Positions 14,224 through 22,984 of a DNA stretch of 25,489 nucleotides are shown one piece after another. The stretch comes from Marinilabiliales bacterium (GTDB taxonomy: Bacteria > Bacteroidota > Bacteroidia > Bacteroidales > SZUA-534): contig DOTG01000024.1 in NCBI GenBank assembly GCA_003512955.1, forward strand, positions 1 through 25,489, written 5' to 3'. Position 1 is the stretch's first letter, and every line of letters starts with the position of its first letter. Made by a program: the position numbers and the translations under genes. The notes below the pieces were generated by a model, which saw only the letters and a program-made list of their open reading frames with translations, was not told the DNA's origin and did no database searches.

Positions 14224-15495
14224 TTATTCGTATCTTAATGATTCAATGGGTTTTATCCGTGCTGCTTTAATAGCAGGAATCATCCCGGCAATGGCCCCGC
14301 ATACAATTAATAATACTGTAGCTCCAATGGCAATACCAATATCGGCATTTGGGTTTAAAAAGATGACGGGTTGACCACCAGCATCGGTTGAAGCCGGGGC
14401 GTTGGCAATACTTTGATCAACCATAAAATCAATTGCTTCCATAATGGCAACACCCACCACCATTCCAAAATAGCCTGCCAATGTAGTGATAAACACAGCC
14501 TCCGAAATGACCAATCCCAAGATAGAACCAGGAGTGGCCCCGATGGCTTTTCGTACTCCAATTTCTTTGGTCCGTTCTTTCACCACAATCATCATAATGT
14601 TGCTCACACCAACAATTCCGGCAATTAAAGTTCCTATTCCAATGAACCAAATAAACATTTTGATCCCAAAAAAAACGGTGCGGGTCTGTTCGTATTCCTG
14701 CAAGGTGTTTCGCATCCCGATGGCACTTTTATCTGAAGGATCGAAGGAATGAATGGCTGCCAGTTTTCTAACAATTTTATCTTCAAGGGCTTTGGTTTCT
14801 TCCACAGTGGCATCGCCCGTGGTTAATCCCAGAGACGATACACGCACTCCCCCATTAAAAATCTGTTGTGCGGCTGTAAAAGGCAACACCACCCTACGGT
14901 TTTGCCACCCGTTGCCATCAGAGTAAACACCAATGACTTTAAATGAGATGTTGTTTATTTTAATGAATTTTCCAATGGGGTCTTCTTCCTTGAATAATGA
15001 TTTTTGAACCTCTTCGCCAATCACCACCACTTTACGCCGCTCATTAATATCAATATTGTTTAAGTAGCGCCCTTCAAGAACCTTGCTCCCTTCGATAGGG
15101 CGATGGTCGGGAAGCACGCACTGAACCGTGAAATTCCCAAATTCGTTGTTATAACTTACACTGGTTCCGCCCCAAATATTGAATTGAGGAGAAATATGGT
15201 CAATGCCTTCAATTTCGTCGCGGAGGACTTCATAATCCTTATTGGTAAATTTTATTTCGCGGTCTTTGCTCAATCCTTTATATTCAACAGAGGTGCGGCC
15301 AGGCCAAATCCACATGGCGTTTTTGGCATTGGTTTCAAAATTCTGCATTACTGCATTTTGTAAACCATTACCGGAACCTAAAAGAATGATTAACAGCAAA
15401 ATACCCCAAGCCACGCTAAAAGAGGTAAGAATGGTCCGGAGTTTGTTTTTACCCAGAGTGGCAAAAATTTCTTGCCATTTATCGAGATCAAACAT
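14224..15495 (-). CDS. MacB/FtsX-type ABC transporter permease (type A, copy 1)
   Basis: First permease of the operon. N-terminal TM (TSFSVAWGILLLIILLGSG), periplasmic MacB_PCD domain, FtsX domain with VKERTKEIGVRKAIGATP and a C-terminal MIPAIKAARIKPIESLRYE. 423 aa; it has an extra loop in the FtsX domain (about residues 368-385, NAPASTDAGGQP) before the last TM. Its start overlaps the end of the ATPase gene by 8 bp, showing translational coupling and that this permease is the direct partner of the ATPase. It is paralogous to the permease at 11500-12726. Confidence 0.94.
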   Translation of the reverse strand: MFDLDKWQEIFATLGKNKLRTILTSFSVAWGILLLIILLGSGNGLQNAVMQNFETNAKNAMWIWPGRTSVEYKGLSKDREIKFTNKDYEVLRDEIEGIDHISPQFNIWGGTSVSYNNEFGNFTVQCVLPDHRPIEGSKVLEGRYLNNIDINERRKVVVIGEEVQKSLFKEEDPIGKFIKINNISFKVIGVYSDGNGWQNRRVVLPFTAAQQIFNGGVRVSSLGLTTGDATVEETKALEDKIVRKLAAIHSFDPSDKSAIGMRNTLQEYEQTRTVFFGIKMFIWFIGIGTLIAGIVGVSNIMMIVVKERTKEIGVRKAIGATPGSILGLVISEAVFITTLAGYFGMVVGVAIMEAIDFMVDQSIANAPASTDAGGQPVIFLNPNADIGIAIGATVLLIVCGAIAGMIPAIKAARIKPIESLRYE

Positions 15496-16189
15496 GTTGC
15501 AGTTCTTTTATTTTACCGTTTTTAACGTTCGATTCAATAAGTCCGTCTTTTAGGCGGATGATGCGGGAAGTCATTTCTGAAATATCATGTTCGTGGGTAA
15601 CAATGATTATAGTGATCCCTTCCTGATTGACCTCTTTCAGAATTTGCATTACTTCATATGAAGTTGCGGTATCGAGGGCTCCTGTAGGTTCATCGGCCAA
15701 AATCACTTTAGGGTTCGAAATCAAAGCACGTGCAATGGCTATGCGCTGTTTCTGTCCTCCGGAAAGTTCATTAGGCATATGGTGTGACCAGTCTTTGAGC
15801 CCCATCCGATCCAAATACTCCATGGCAATGACATTACGCTTTTTCCGGCTCACCTTCTGATAATATAAAGGTAAAGCCACGTTTTCCAAGGCATTTTTAA
15901 AAGAAATAAGGTTGAACTGCTGAAACACGAATCCCAAAGTCCGGTTCCGGTGAATGGCTGCTTTGGCTTCGCTCATGTTTTTAATTAACTCTCCGTTCAG
16001 GTAATAAGAGCCTTTATCGTAATTATCGAGTATTCCGATAATGTTCAGCAGGGTGGATTTTCCTGAACCGGAACTCCCCATAATGGAGACCATTTCGCCT
16101 TGTTGAATTTCTACATTAATCCCTTTCAATACATGAAGGCTGTTTGAACCGGTTACATACGATTTGTGAAGATTTTCAATTGTTACCAT
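15488..16189 (-). CDS. MacB/LolD-type ABC transporter ATP-binding protein
   Basis: ATPase subunit that drives the exporter. All motifs are intact: Walker A GSSGSGKST (residues 38-46, Lys44), Q-loop (Gln90), signature LSGGQ (142-146), Walker B VILADEPTG (162-170), and H-loop His199. The GILD and QQFNLI segments place it in the LolD/MacB/FtsE branch. 233 aa is a normal stand-alone length. It is the first gene of the operon and overlaps the first permease gene by 8 bp. It is the only ATPase gene in the cluster, so it probably serves all four permeases as a homodimer. No clear TAnnTTTG promoter was found in the 163-bp gap upstream. Confidence 0.95.
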   Translation of the reverse strand: MVTIENLHKSYVTGSNSLHVLKGINVEIQQGEMVSIMGSSGSGKSTLLNIIGILDNYDKGSYYLNGELIKNMSEAKAAIHRNRTLGFVFQQFNLISFKNALENVALPLYYQKVSRKKRNVIAMEYLDRMGLKDWSHHMPNELSGGQKQRIAIARALISNPKVILADEPTGALDTATSYEVMQILKEVNQEGITIIIVTHEHDISEMTSRIIRLKDGLIESNVKNGKIKELQHV

Positions 16190-16352
16190 TGGTTTTAAAG
16201 GTTGAAGTTATTGGACAATAGACGCCGAGATGCGTAAGAAGTTACACTCAAGAAACGAAGCAACGCGTTCTTTGGTATAAAAGTAACAAAAAATTAAAGG
16301 AAAACTGCACAGAATGTGGTTGATTTCAAGAAGATTAATGCAAAATAAGTTT

Positions 16353-17456
16353 TTAGGCAGGAAGCGATAAGAAAAATCGTGTCCCTTCTTGTGGATGGCT
16401 TTTGAACCATACCTTTCCTCCTAAGAACCCTTCGCCAAGAAGTTTCATACTATAGGTTCCTAACCCCCGGTTGGTTCCTTTGGTGGAAAACGATCGGTGG
16501 AAGACCCGTGATTGTATTTCTGGTTCAATGGGTTTGGAATTATAAACAGAGAAGGTTACTGTTCCATTTTCTTTTTTACATTCAAGCAAGATGTATTCGC
16601 CAGTGATGCTGCTTTCCAAAGCATTTTTTCCCATGTTTAAAAGAATGCGTTCCAGAATCCGTTTGTCAGAAATAAATTCAACGTCCTCAAACTGCTCATC
16701 AATGCGTATTTGTTTGTCTTTACTCTCCTTGTAATAGGTCAGCATCTCCTCAACATGCGATATCACCTGAATGGAATTCACCCATTCATTTTTAATAGCA
16801 AGCTCACCAACTTCGGCCAGGGAAATATCCCGTTGTGAATTTATTTCATCCATCAACTCCCCAGATAAACGTAACGACGCTGGAAGGTATTTGTCGAAAA
16901 TTTCTTTTGATTGTTGCGATGTGACAAGTTTAATAATACCGTTTAAACTTCCAGCAAGGTTGATGATGTCGTGGAAAAAGATACGTTCCAGGGCTTGTTT
17001 CCGTTTTTGTGCACTAATGTCTTTAATTAAAATAATGAGATACTCTTTTCCATCAATTTGTGTTGGTGTAGTGGTGATTAAAAAATCAAATTGCTTTTCC
17101 ACCCCATCCACCAATGAAATAATCTTGCTTTCGTGCATTTGGGGAGCGTTTTCGTGGAACCTGTTGATCAACTGACAATTTAACTCGCAACCGCTACAGT
17201 TTTGATGGAATCCACACACATCGAACAGGCTAATTTGGTTGATGCAGCTGATAATTTCGCCCGGGTGTCTGTCCAAAAAACCCGTGGTGCTTTCGAAACC
17301 TGAAATTTCTTTTACCGTTTTATTGACATATACCACTTTTCTTTGGGAATTGGTAAGCAAAACCATATCGGGCATGGCATTGGTCAATGCGCAAAAAGCT
17401 TCATTCTTACTGATGCTCTCGTAATCAGACAAAATACTTTGGGATATGCCTGCCAT
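16353..17456 (-). CDS. PAS-domain sensor histidine kinase with a cysteine cluster
   Basis: Cytoplasmic sensor kinase with no membrane segment seen. Residues about 20-150 form a PAS domain (MPDMVLLTNSQRKVVYVNKTV). Inside it is a cysteine cluster at residues 71, 81, 87, 90 and 94, after the HPGE motif, where related PAS kinases also carry a Cys group; a metal or Fe-S cluster is plausible but not shown. The phosphorylation helix is FFHDIINLAG (His162). The ATPase domain has an N box (Asn274, Asn278) and G2 GTNRGLGTY (327-335), but G1 is VYNSKPI rather than DxGxG, a variant known in this kinase subgroup. There is no receiver domain and no response regulator nearby. The exporter ATPase starts 163 bp downstream. 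Confidence 0.85.
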   Translation of the reverse strand: MAGISQSILSDYESISKNEAFCALTNAMPDMVLLTNSQRKVVYVNKTVKEISGFESTTGFLDRHPGEIISCINQISLFDVCGFHQNCSGCELNCQLINRFHENAPQMHESKIISLVDGVEKQFDFLITTTPTQIDGKEYLIILIKDISAQKRKQALERIFFHDIINLAGSLNGIIKLVTSQQSKEIFDKYLPASLRLSGELMDEINSQRDISLAEVGELAIKNEWVNSIQVISHVEEMLTYYKESKDKQIRIDEQFEDVEFISDKRILERILLNMGKNALESSITGEYILLECKKENGTVTFSVYNSKPIEPEIQSRVFHRSFSTKGTNRGLGTYSMKLLGEGFLGGKVWFKSHPQEGTRFFLSLPA

Positions 17457-17619
17457 GCGTGTGTTTTAGTTTTGTTGCTTTTGGTTGTATAACATTCCGT
17501 CTTTTGCTTATGTTTAAAAGAAATGATATTAGGTTGTTGTAACCTATTTAATTGTTTTTTGTTACTTTCACGTTCAATTCTTTTTCTGAAGTGAAAAACA
17601 GGGTGTAAATAGTTGCTAC
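17457..17619. promoter_or_regulatory. Divergent intergenic region, kinase / lipoprotein
   Basis: The gap between the divergent kinase and lipoprotein genes should hold both promoters, but no full TTTG/TAnnTTTG pair was found. A 6-bp inverted repeat (TAGGTT 17530-17535, AACCTA 17541-17546) could be an operator. Confidence 0.3.
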
Positions 17620-18762
17620 ATGAAAAAGTCAAATTTAAATAAACCTATTATGATGAACCAATTTACTGTTTTATGGGCAGTCATTGCCATATTCTTTGTG
17701 TTTACAGCCAGTTGTAGCAAAGAGGATTCTGAAAACAACCCTTCCGATTTACCGACCTCTTTTCGGGTGGACGTGCCAAGTTCGATTAGCCAAAATGCTA
17801 CTAAAAAGGATGCTTTATCCGGGGAACTTTCGGGTGGCGAAATCTATCAGCACCTGAATAATTTTATTTATCTGGGCGATGCTTCTGCAGAATTGATCGA
17901 AGACATTATTGTAGGCATCCGTATTTACGGGCTGAGCCAGCCCATGACTTTTACGTACGTGAGCGAAGAAGACGGCCGGACAAAAAATGTAGTAGTAATT
18001 GACAACGCTACATTTGAGGGAACTATCTGGGAACATCAGCTATCAATAACCGATGCAGAATCGGAAGGGAACGAAGACAAAGGATACGCGATTCAGGTTT
18101 TTTGGAATGTTAGCCCTATTGAAGGAATTGCGGTTTTAAAACCATTCAACTGGGACCGCTCTGGAGTGACAAGCTCCGAAAAAACCATCTTCCGGGTGGA
18201 ATATTCTGAGAAAGCCGATGCGAATTATGAGGCTCACATGGTTGTAACTATTTATGGTTGGGAAGAAACAGTATCGGACCGCTTTCACATGGATAACCTG
18301 AAAATGTTTGTGGGTAAAGATGGTGACCGGATTGATGTGTACGGCAACAGCAACCACCCCGATGCCTGGCTGTTTTTGCAAGAACCGGTGGGTTTTAACT
18401 GGGCTTTTGTGGCCTCGGGTTCTGAAACTAAAAATATTGGCGTGGCCGAGGTCGGTTTGCCGCCAAGTTCGTTAGATGAGACAAGCCGGGAAGTTATTTT
18501 GGAAACGTATTCGATAAAAAATGTATTTACTTCCCAAATAAGGGAATATATCTATCAAATTTATGGGGTTTATCCTGATCAGGCCGGGTTAGATACTTTG
18601 TTGCAAAATACCGATGCTCCCGGGTATTTTAACAGTGGGGGTTTTGTTCAAGGAGGTACAGCCCCGTCAGGAAACTACGAGGAATTGACAACCACCATCT
18701 CAACAATGGTTCCGTATAATCCTTACACCATCACCAACCTGAGCTTAAGTTTTAAACAATAA
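17620..18762 (+). CDS. Lipoprotein of unknown function
   Basis: I do not recognise the family. Seen: a signal peptide with a lipobox FTASC (Cys32 from the first ATG; Cys21 if translation starts at the ATG at 17653, which gives a more usual signal length). The mature part is about 350 aa, acidic after the Cys, and appears beta-rich with no cysteine clusters, repeats or catalytic motifs that I can name. SGGEIYQHLNNFIYLGDASAEL and the aromatic-rich centre (GYAIQVFWNV, FNWAFVASG) suggest a compact secreted domain. It is transcribed divergently from the PAS kinase and converges on the large sensor kinase. Confidence 0.65.
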   Translation: MKKSNLNKPIMMNQFTVLWAVIAIFFVFTASCSKEDSENNPSDLPTSFRVDVPSSISQNATKKDALSGELSGGEIYQHLNNFIYLGDASAELIEDIIVGIRIYGLSQPMTFTYVSEEDGRTKNVVVIDNATFEGTIWEHQLSITDAESEGNEDKGYAIQVFWNVSPIEGIAVLKPFNWDRSGVTSSEKTIFRVEYSEKADANYEAHMVVTIYGWEETVSDRFHMDNLKMFVGKDGDRIDVYGNSNHPDAWLFLQEPVGFNWAFVASGSETKNIGVAEVGLPPSSLDETSREVILETYSIKNVFTSQIREYIYQIYGVYPDQAGLDTLLQNTDAPGYFNSGGFVQGGTAPSGNYEELTTTISTMVPYNPYTITNLSLSFKQ

Positions 18763-18805
18763 AAGAATAGCGTATTCCGAAAAAACAAGTAAACTCTAGA
18801 TTAAC

Positions 18806-18879
18806 CATCCGATGAATTCATAATCAGCAAATTATCAGATTGTATTTGCTTGTAATTTTAGCAAAACATTCATCGGATG
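18806..18879. repeat. Nested inverted repeat between convergent genes
   Basis: Outer arms CATCCGATGAAT (18806-18817) and ATTCATCGGATG (18868-18879) are perfect 12-bp inverted repeats. Inner arms AGCAAAT (18826-18832) and ATTTGCT (18844-18850) are also perfect. No T-tract follows on either strand, so this is not a standard terminator, although the position between two convergent genes suits one. Confidence 0.6.
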
Positions 18880-18922
18880 ACTTTTCGTAGTAGCCTAAAG
18901 AAGAATTTTAAACGGAAGCGGG

Positions 18923-21900
18923 TTATTCAAATGGGATGGTGAAAAAGAAAGTTGTCCCTTTGCCGAACTCACTTTCCACCCAAATTCTTCCGCCCAAAAG
19001 TTCCACAATATGTTTTGAGATGGTCAGGCCCAATCCGGCGCCACGGTATAATTTGTTGTTTGCATTTTCGATTTTACGGAACCGTTCAAAAATGTACGCT
19101 TGTGATTCTTCCGAGATACCGATACCCGTATCTTTTACAAAAAAGAGTACCTCTCTGGCTTTCAGTTTGTATCCAAACCAGATTTGTCCTGTTTCAGTAA
19201 ATTTGATGGCGTTATCGAGCAAGTTAACCATTACTTGATTGATTCGATGTAGGTCGGAGTTCATGTTAACAGGTTGAACGGTATCAATATGAATTTCAAC
19301 AGAAGAATTGTTTTCTAAAACCTTCTTTTCATAAAGCAATTTAAGTTCTTCAACCAGAGGGGCAAGTTCAAAGGAATTGAGGGAAATATCAATCTGCCCC
19401 GATTCAATTTTAGCAATATCAATAATATCATTTATCAAGGCAATCAGGGTTTGTCCGCTGCTATTGATGAGTTTTTTAAATTGTTTTCGCTCCTCCTCAG
19501 TATAGCAAGTATCATCCAAAATGTCAATAAAGCCTAAAATGGCATTCATCGGGGTCCTTATTTCATGGCTCATGTTAGCTAAAAAAGCTGTCTTAAGCAT
19601 GTCTGCTTTTTCTGCCTCCTCTTTCGCCGTCACCAGTTCATCGGTCCGTTGTTCTACTAAAAATTCCAGATGCTGCCTATGCAATTCAAGTTCCTGGTTT
19701 TGTGATTCAATTTGAGTTTTTTGTTCATTAGCAAGATCGCGCTGACTAACAATCTCCTCATGTTGCATCTCAAGTTCTGCTTGTTTTTCTTCAAGTATGG
19801 TGTTGATTTCATTTAAATCCATGGTTTTCTCGAACACCAATTTTTCTAAAAGAGTTTTTTGTTTTTTGATGTTTCTGGTCCTTAAATTTATAAAGAGCAG
19901 CACCCCCAAAAGAAAAAATGAAAGGAGAATGATTTTGAAACTCAATGTCTTCCAAAAGGGAGGGGCAATATTAATTGTCATCATCTTTGAAACAAAGTTC
20001 CACTTTCCCGATGAAAATGAAGCTTGTATTTCTAAAGTGTGTTTACCAAAGGGTAGGTTGTGGAATGAAATAAAATTTCTTGTTCCCAAATCAATCCATT
20101 GCGGGTTGCTTGGAAGTAACCGATAGCGGTAATTAATGTTTTTGGTCTGAATGTAATCGTGCGATGAAAAATACAGGGTGAAAACCGACTCTTTGTAAGA
20201 TAGGTGAAGTGTATCGGTTTCATAAATTGGTTTGGTAAGCAAAACCCGGTGGTTCAAGGAGTCGCCTACGTTGATGGTTTGGTTTAAGACACTTAGCCCC
20301 GTAAAATTCAATTTAGGAATCGTTTGAAAATCGTAAATACTGTCGGGATAAAAAAAACTTACGCCATTAATACCACCAAAAAAAAGCTGCCCATTTTTAT
20401 CTTTAAGTACCGAATTCTCGTTGAATTGATTGCTTTGCAGCCCATCCGATTTATAATAGTTGGTAAAAGAACCCAACGTTTTGTTAAATTTAGTTATACC
20501 ATTATTAGTCGATACCCAAAGATTCTTTGATGGGTCCTCAATAATACTGTTTATCATATTGTCGGGCAACCCATCTGTTTGAGAAAACCTTTTAAATGTT
20601 GAATTTTTTGAGTCAAATTGATTCAACCCTTGGGTGGTTCCAATCCATAACACCGAATCACTATCAAAAAACAAGGTGTTCACCTGATTGCTTGATAGGC
20701 TGTTCGGATTGGTTTCTTGTTCCACGAACGTTACTACAGTCTGGCTTTCACAGTTATAAATGTTTAATCCATTCCCGTGGGTGGCAATATAAATTTTATT
20801 GTCTTTGCTTGGGAGGATGTATGCAACATCATTGATGTTTAAATTTTTATGAATGATGGTGCTTAAACCATGCCGCTCAAATTTTTGTGTTTCTGGGTTA
20901 TATTTATTTAATCCTCCTCTTTTCGTCCCAATCCAGAAATTACCTTCCCCATCTTCACAAATGGTCCGGATCGAATTGCTGGTTAAAGAGTTGCTGTCGC
21001 CGGGTTGACTCACTAAATATTTGAATTGATGGCTTTTTTTATTATAAATATTTATTCCACCTAATGAAGTTCCTATCCATATTTCCCCATTCCTGGCCTC
21101 GTACAAACAGGTTACCGTATTATGATTAATGGTTCTTGCGTTCTTGTCCTTTTCAAAATAATGGGTAAAAGTTTTAAAATCAACATCGGCAACAGTTAAG
21201 CCGTTGTCGGTGGCAAACCAATGATTACCTTCCGAATCCTGCATCATTCCGTTAACCGCGTTGTTACACAGCGAATTGGGTTCGTTGGTTATTTGTGTTA
21301 ACCGGAAAAAAGGTTTCTGATTCAGGTTGATTCTATCAACCCCGCCATTCACAACGCCAATCCATAATATATTGTCGGCACTTTTGTAAAGCGTCGAAAG
21401 AGAATTACTGCTAAGACTTTCGTAGATAGCGAGGTTGTGTTTGTATTCGCGGAAATACCTTAACGTGTGGTTGAGTTGATATAACCCACCTGAAGCACTG
21501 GCAATCCATATATCGTCGCCTAAACCGGGAACCACCTTTCGAACCAGGTTTTCCCCTTTGTTTTTCATTTGATCAGGCTCGTATCCATAATAGAAAAACT
21601 TTCCTGTATTTTGATGATACACATTGAGCGCGCCTGATTCGGCTCCAATCCAAACTTTACCCTTAGCATCTTCATAAATAGCCCAAACATTGTTGTCGAG
21701 AATGGATGCGGGTTGATCCTGCGAAAAAACCGTGAATGAACCCGTTGCCATATCAAATTTAGTTACTCCGCCCCCATACGAAGCTATCCAAAGGTGATTA
21801 GGAGAATTGGCGTAAATAGATGTAATACTATTTGAAGCTATGCAATTGGTGCAGCCCTTGGTATGGTAAAAACGGGTAAATTTTTCAGTGACGGGGTCAA

Positions 21901-22375
21901 AGCGGTTTAATCCGTTTTTTGTCCCTATCCAAAGAATGCCTGCCGGGTTTTCAAATATGCAATAAACGCTGTTAGAGCTAATGCTGGCAGAATCGGCGAT
22001 AACATTTTCATATTGCTTAAATTTCAGAGTAAAATAATCGAAACAGTTCAATCCCCCACCATCGGTCCCAACCCATAACCGCCCTTTGGAATCTTCAAAA
22101 AGGGATTCAATATGGTTGTGGCTTAAGCTGGTTGAATCGCCCACCCAATGGTAAAAGGTTTGCATATTGTACCCATCGAAACGGTTCAGCCCGTTATTGG
22201 TGCCAAACCACATAAAGCCGTACTTGTCTTGAATAATGGCAGTAACTTTGTTTTGCGATAACCCTTGTTCGGTGGTTAAATGGGTAAATTGATACAAATT
22301 ATTTTGGCTTTGACACACTATTGCAGCAAAGAGTAATGATATAAAAAGTGGACCAGCTTTTATTCTTAAAATCAT
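18923..22375 (-). CDS. Two-component propeller sensor histidine kinase (Reg_prop, Y_Y_Y, HisKA, HATPase)
   Basis: Large periplasmic-sensing kinase. The start at 22375 gives a proper signal sequence (MILRIKAGPLFISLLFAAIV); the frame extends to an ATG at 22432. I count 14 Reg_prop repeats of the LWIGTxxGGLNxFD type, as expected for two seven-bladed propellers. A Y_Y_Y domain follows (about residues 720-800), then one TM (about 815-837), a long coiled coil, HisKA with NMSHEIRTPMN (His937), and HATPase_c with VNLLDNAIKF, KDTGIGIS and GAGLGLTISKHI. The protein stops there: it lacks the receiver and AraC-type domains that complete the hybrid (HTCS) sensors of this phylum, so it needs a separate response regulator, which is not in the window. 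Such sensors often detect glycans; the ligand here is unknown. Confidence 0.92.
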   Translation of the reverse strand: MILRIKAGPLFISLLFAAIVCQSQNNLYQFTHLTTEQGLSQNKVTAIIQDKYGFMWFGTNNGLNRFDGYNMQTFYHWVGDSTSLSHNHIESLFEDSKGRLWVGTDGGGLNCFDYFTLKFKQYENVIADSASISSNSVYCIFENPAGILWIGTKNGLNRFDPVTEKFTRFYHTKGCTNCIASNSITSIYANSPNHLWIASYGGGVTKFDMATGSFTVFSQDQPASILDNNVWAIYEDAKGKVWIGAESGALNVYHQNTGKFFYYGYEPDQMKNKGENLVRKVVPGLGDDIWIASASGGLYQLNHTLRYFREYKHNLAIYESLSSNSLSTLYKSADNILWIGVVNGGVDRINLNQKPFFRLTQITNEPNSLCNNAVNGMMQDSEGNHWFATDNGLTVADVDFKTFTHYFEKDKNARTINHNTVTCLYEARNGEIWIGTSLGGINIYNKKSHQFKYLVSQPGDSNSLTSNSIRTICEDGEGNFWIGTKRGGLNKYNPETQKFERHGLSTIIHKNLNINDVAYILPSKDNKIYIATHGNGLNIYNCESQTVVTFVEQETNPNSLSSNQVNTLFFDSDSVLWIGTTQGLNQFDSKNSTFKRFSQTDGLPDNMINSIIEDPSKNLWVSTNNGITKFNKTLGSFTNYYKSDGLQSNQFNENSVLKDKNGQLFFGGINGVSFFYPDSIYDFQTIPKLNFTGLSVLNQTINVGDSLNHRVLLTKPIYETDTLHLSYKESVFTLYFSSHDYIQTKNINYRYRLLPSNPQWIDLGTRNFISFHNLPFGKHTLEIQASFSSGKWNFVSKMMTINIAPPFWKTLSFKIILLSFFLLGVLLFINLRTRNIKKQKTLLEKLVFEKTMDLNEINTILEEKQAELEMQHEEIVSQRDLANEQKTQIESQNQELELHRQHLEFLVEQRTDELVTAKEEAEKADMLKTAFLANMSHEIRTPMNAILGFIDILDDTCYTEEERKQFKKLINSSGQTLIALINDIIDIAKIESGQIDISLNSFELAPLVEELKLLYEKKVLENNSSVEIHIDTVQPVNMNSDLHRINQVMVNLLDNAIKFTETGQIWFGYKLKAREVLFFVKDTGIGISEESQAYIFERFRKIENANNKLYRGAGLGLTISKHIVELLGGRIWVESEFGKGTTFFFTIPFE

Positions 22376-22472
22376 GGATGCCGAAATTTCAGATATGCAA
22401 AGATGTAAAATTTTTTCATGAGGGTTATCCAATTAAATTAAAAGCTTATATCTAACTAATCGTATATTCCCC

Positions 22473-22480
22473 TAATTTTG
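22473..22480 (+). promoter_or_regulatory. -7 element (TAATTTTG) before the small membrane protein
   Basis: A full match to TAnnTTTG ends 7 nt before the ATG at 22488. No -33 TTTG at the right distance was found. If used, the transcript would be leaderless or nearly so. Confidence 0.35.
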
Positions 22481-22487
22481 CAAAAAA

Positions 22488-22802
22488 ATGCAGATGGTTA
22501 GGATTCTCCTCATCGGGGCGGTGGTTTTACTTTTGAACATCCCTTTTGGCTACTGGAGAGCCAATGTTCATCGGTTTTCATGGCAATGGGCTTTGTCTAT
22601 TCATGTTCCCGTACCTTTTGTTGTTTTATTGAGGATATTTTCACACATTGGTTTTGGGTGGATTACCTATGTGGTTTTGGTTGCAGCTTTTTTTCTTGGG
22701 CAAAAGCTTGGCGGTTCTGTACATGACCAATTTATTGCCAGGAACCATAAAATAAGTTCCTGCCTGGTGATGGATTTAATCAAATCCAAAAACATCTCCT
22801 AA
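22488..22802 (+). CDS. Small membrane protein of unknown function
   Basis: 104 aa with three predicted TM helices (about residues 4-22, 34-52 and 56-74) and a short, charged C-terminal tail. The first loop has FGYWRANVHRFSWQW and the second helix begins HVPVPFVVLLRIFSHIG; proline, histidine and arginine within or beside the membrane look conserved-type rather than random. I know no function for it. It is transcribed divergently from the large sensor kinase with about 110 bp between them. A second ATG (22494) is a possible start. Confidence 0.65.
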   Translation: MQMVRILLIGAVVLLLNIPFGYWRANVHRFSWQWALSIHVPVPFVVLLRIFSHIGFGWITYVVLVAAFFLGQKLGGSVHDQFIARNHKISSCLVMDLIKSKNIS

Positions 22803-22897
22803 TACCCTGTTTCGGATGGATTTGGCCAATAAGAAATTTGATTCCCCCATTTATAAAACCAAAAAAATTCCCTGTTCGTGCTTTCGTCACATTCTTA

Positions 22898-22934
22898 GGA
22901 TTTTTTATTATAATTGTATAAATTACAAAAATCC
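22898..22934. repeat. Inverted repeat upstream of the sugar transporter gene
   Basis: GGATTTTT (22898-22905) and AAAAATCC (22927-22934) form perfect 8-bp arms around an AT-rich centre, about 50 nt before the transporter start. It could be an operator for a sugar-responsive regulator or a weak terminator for the preceding gene. Confidence 0.4.
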
Positions 22935-22984
22935 GTTTTGAGCTTTTTGAGCGCACTTATCCGTAACACAAAATTTAACAGTAT

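Noticed and set aside
22376..22432. N-terminal extension of the large sensor kinase from the ATG at 22432
   Set aside because: The extra 19 residues precede a normal signal sequence starting at 22375 and look like leader DNA.
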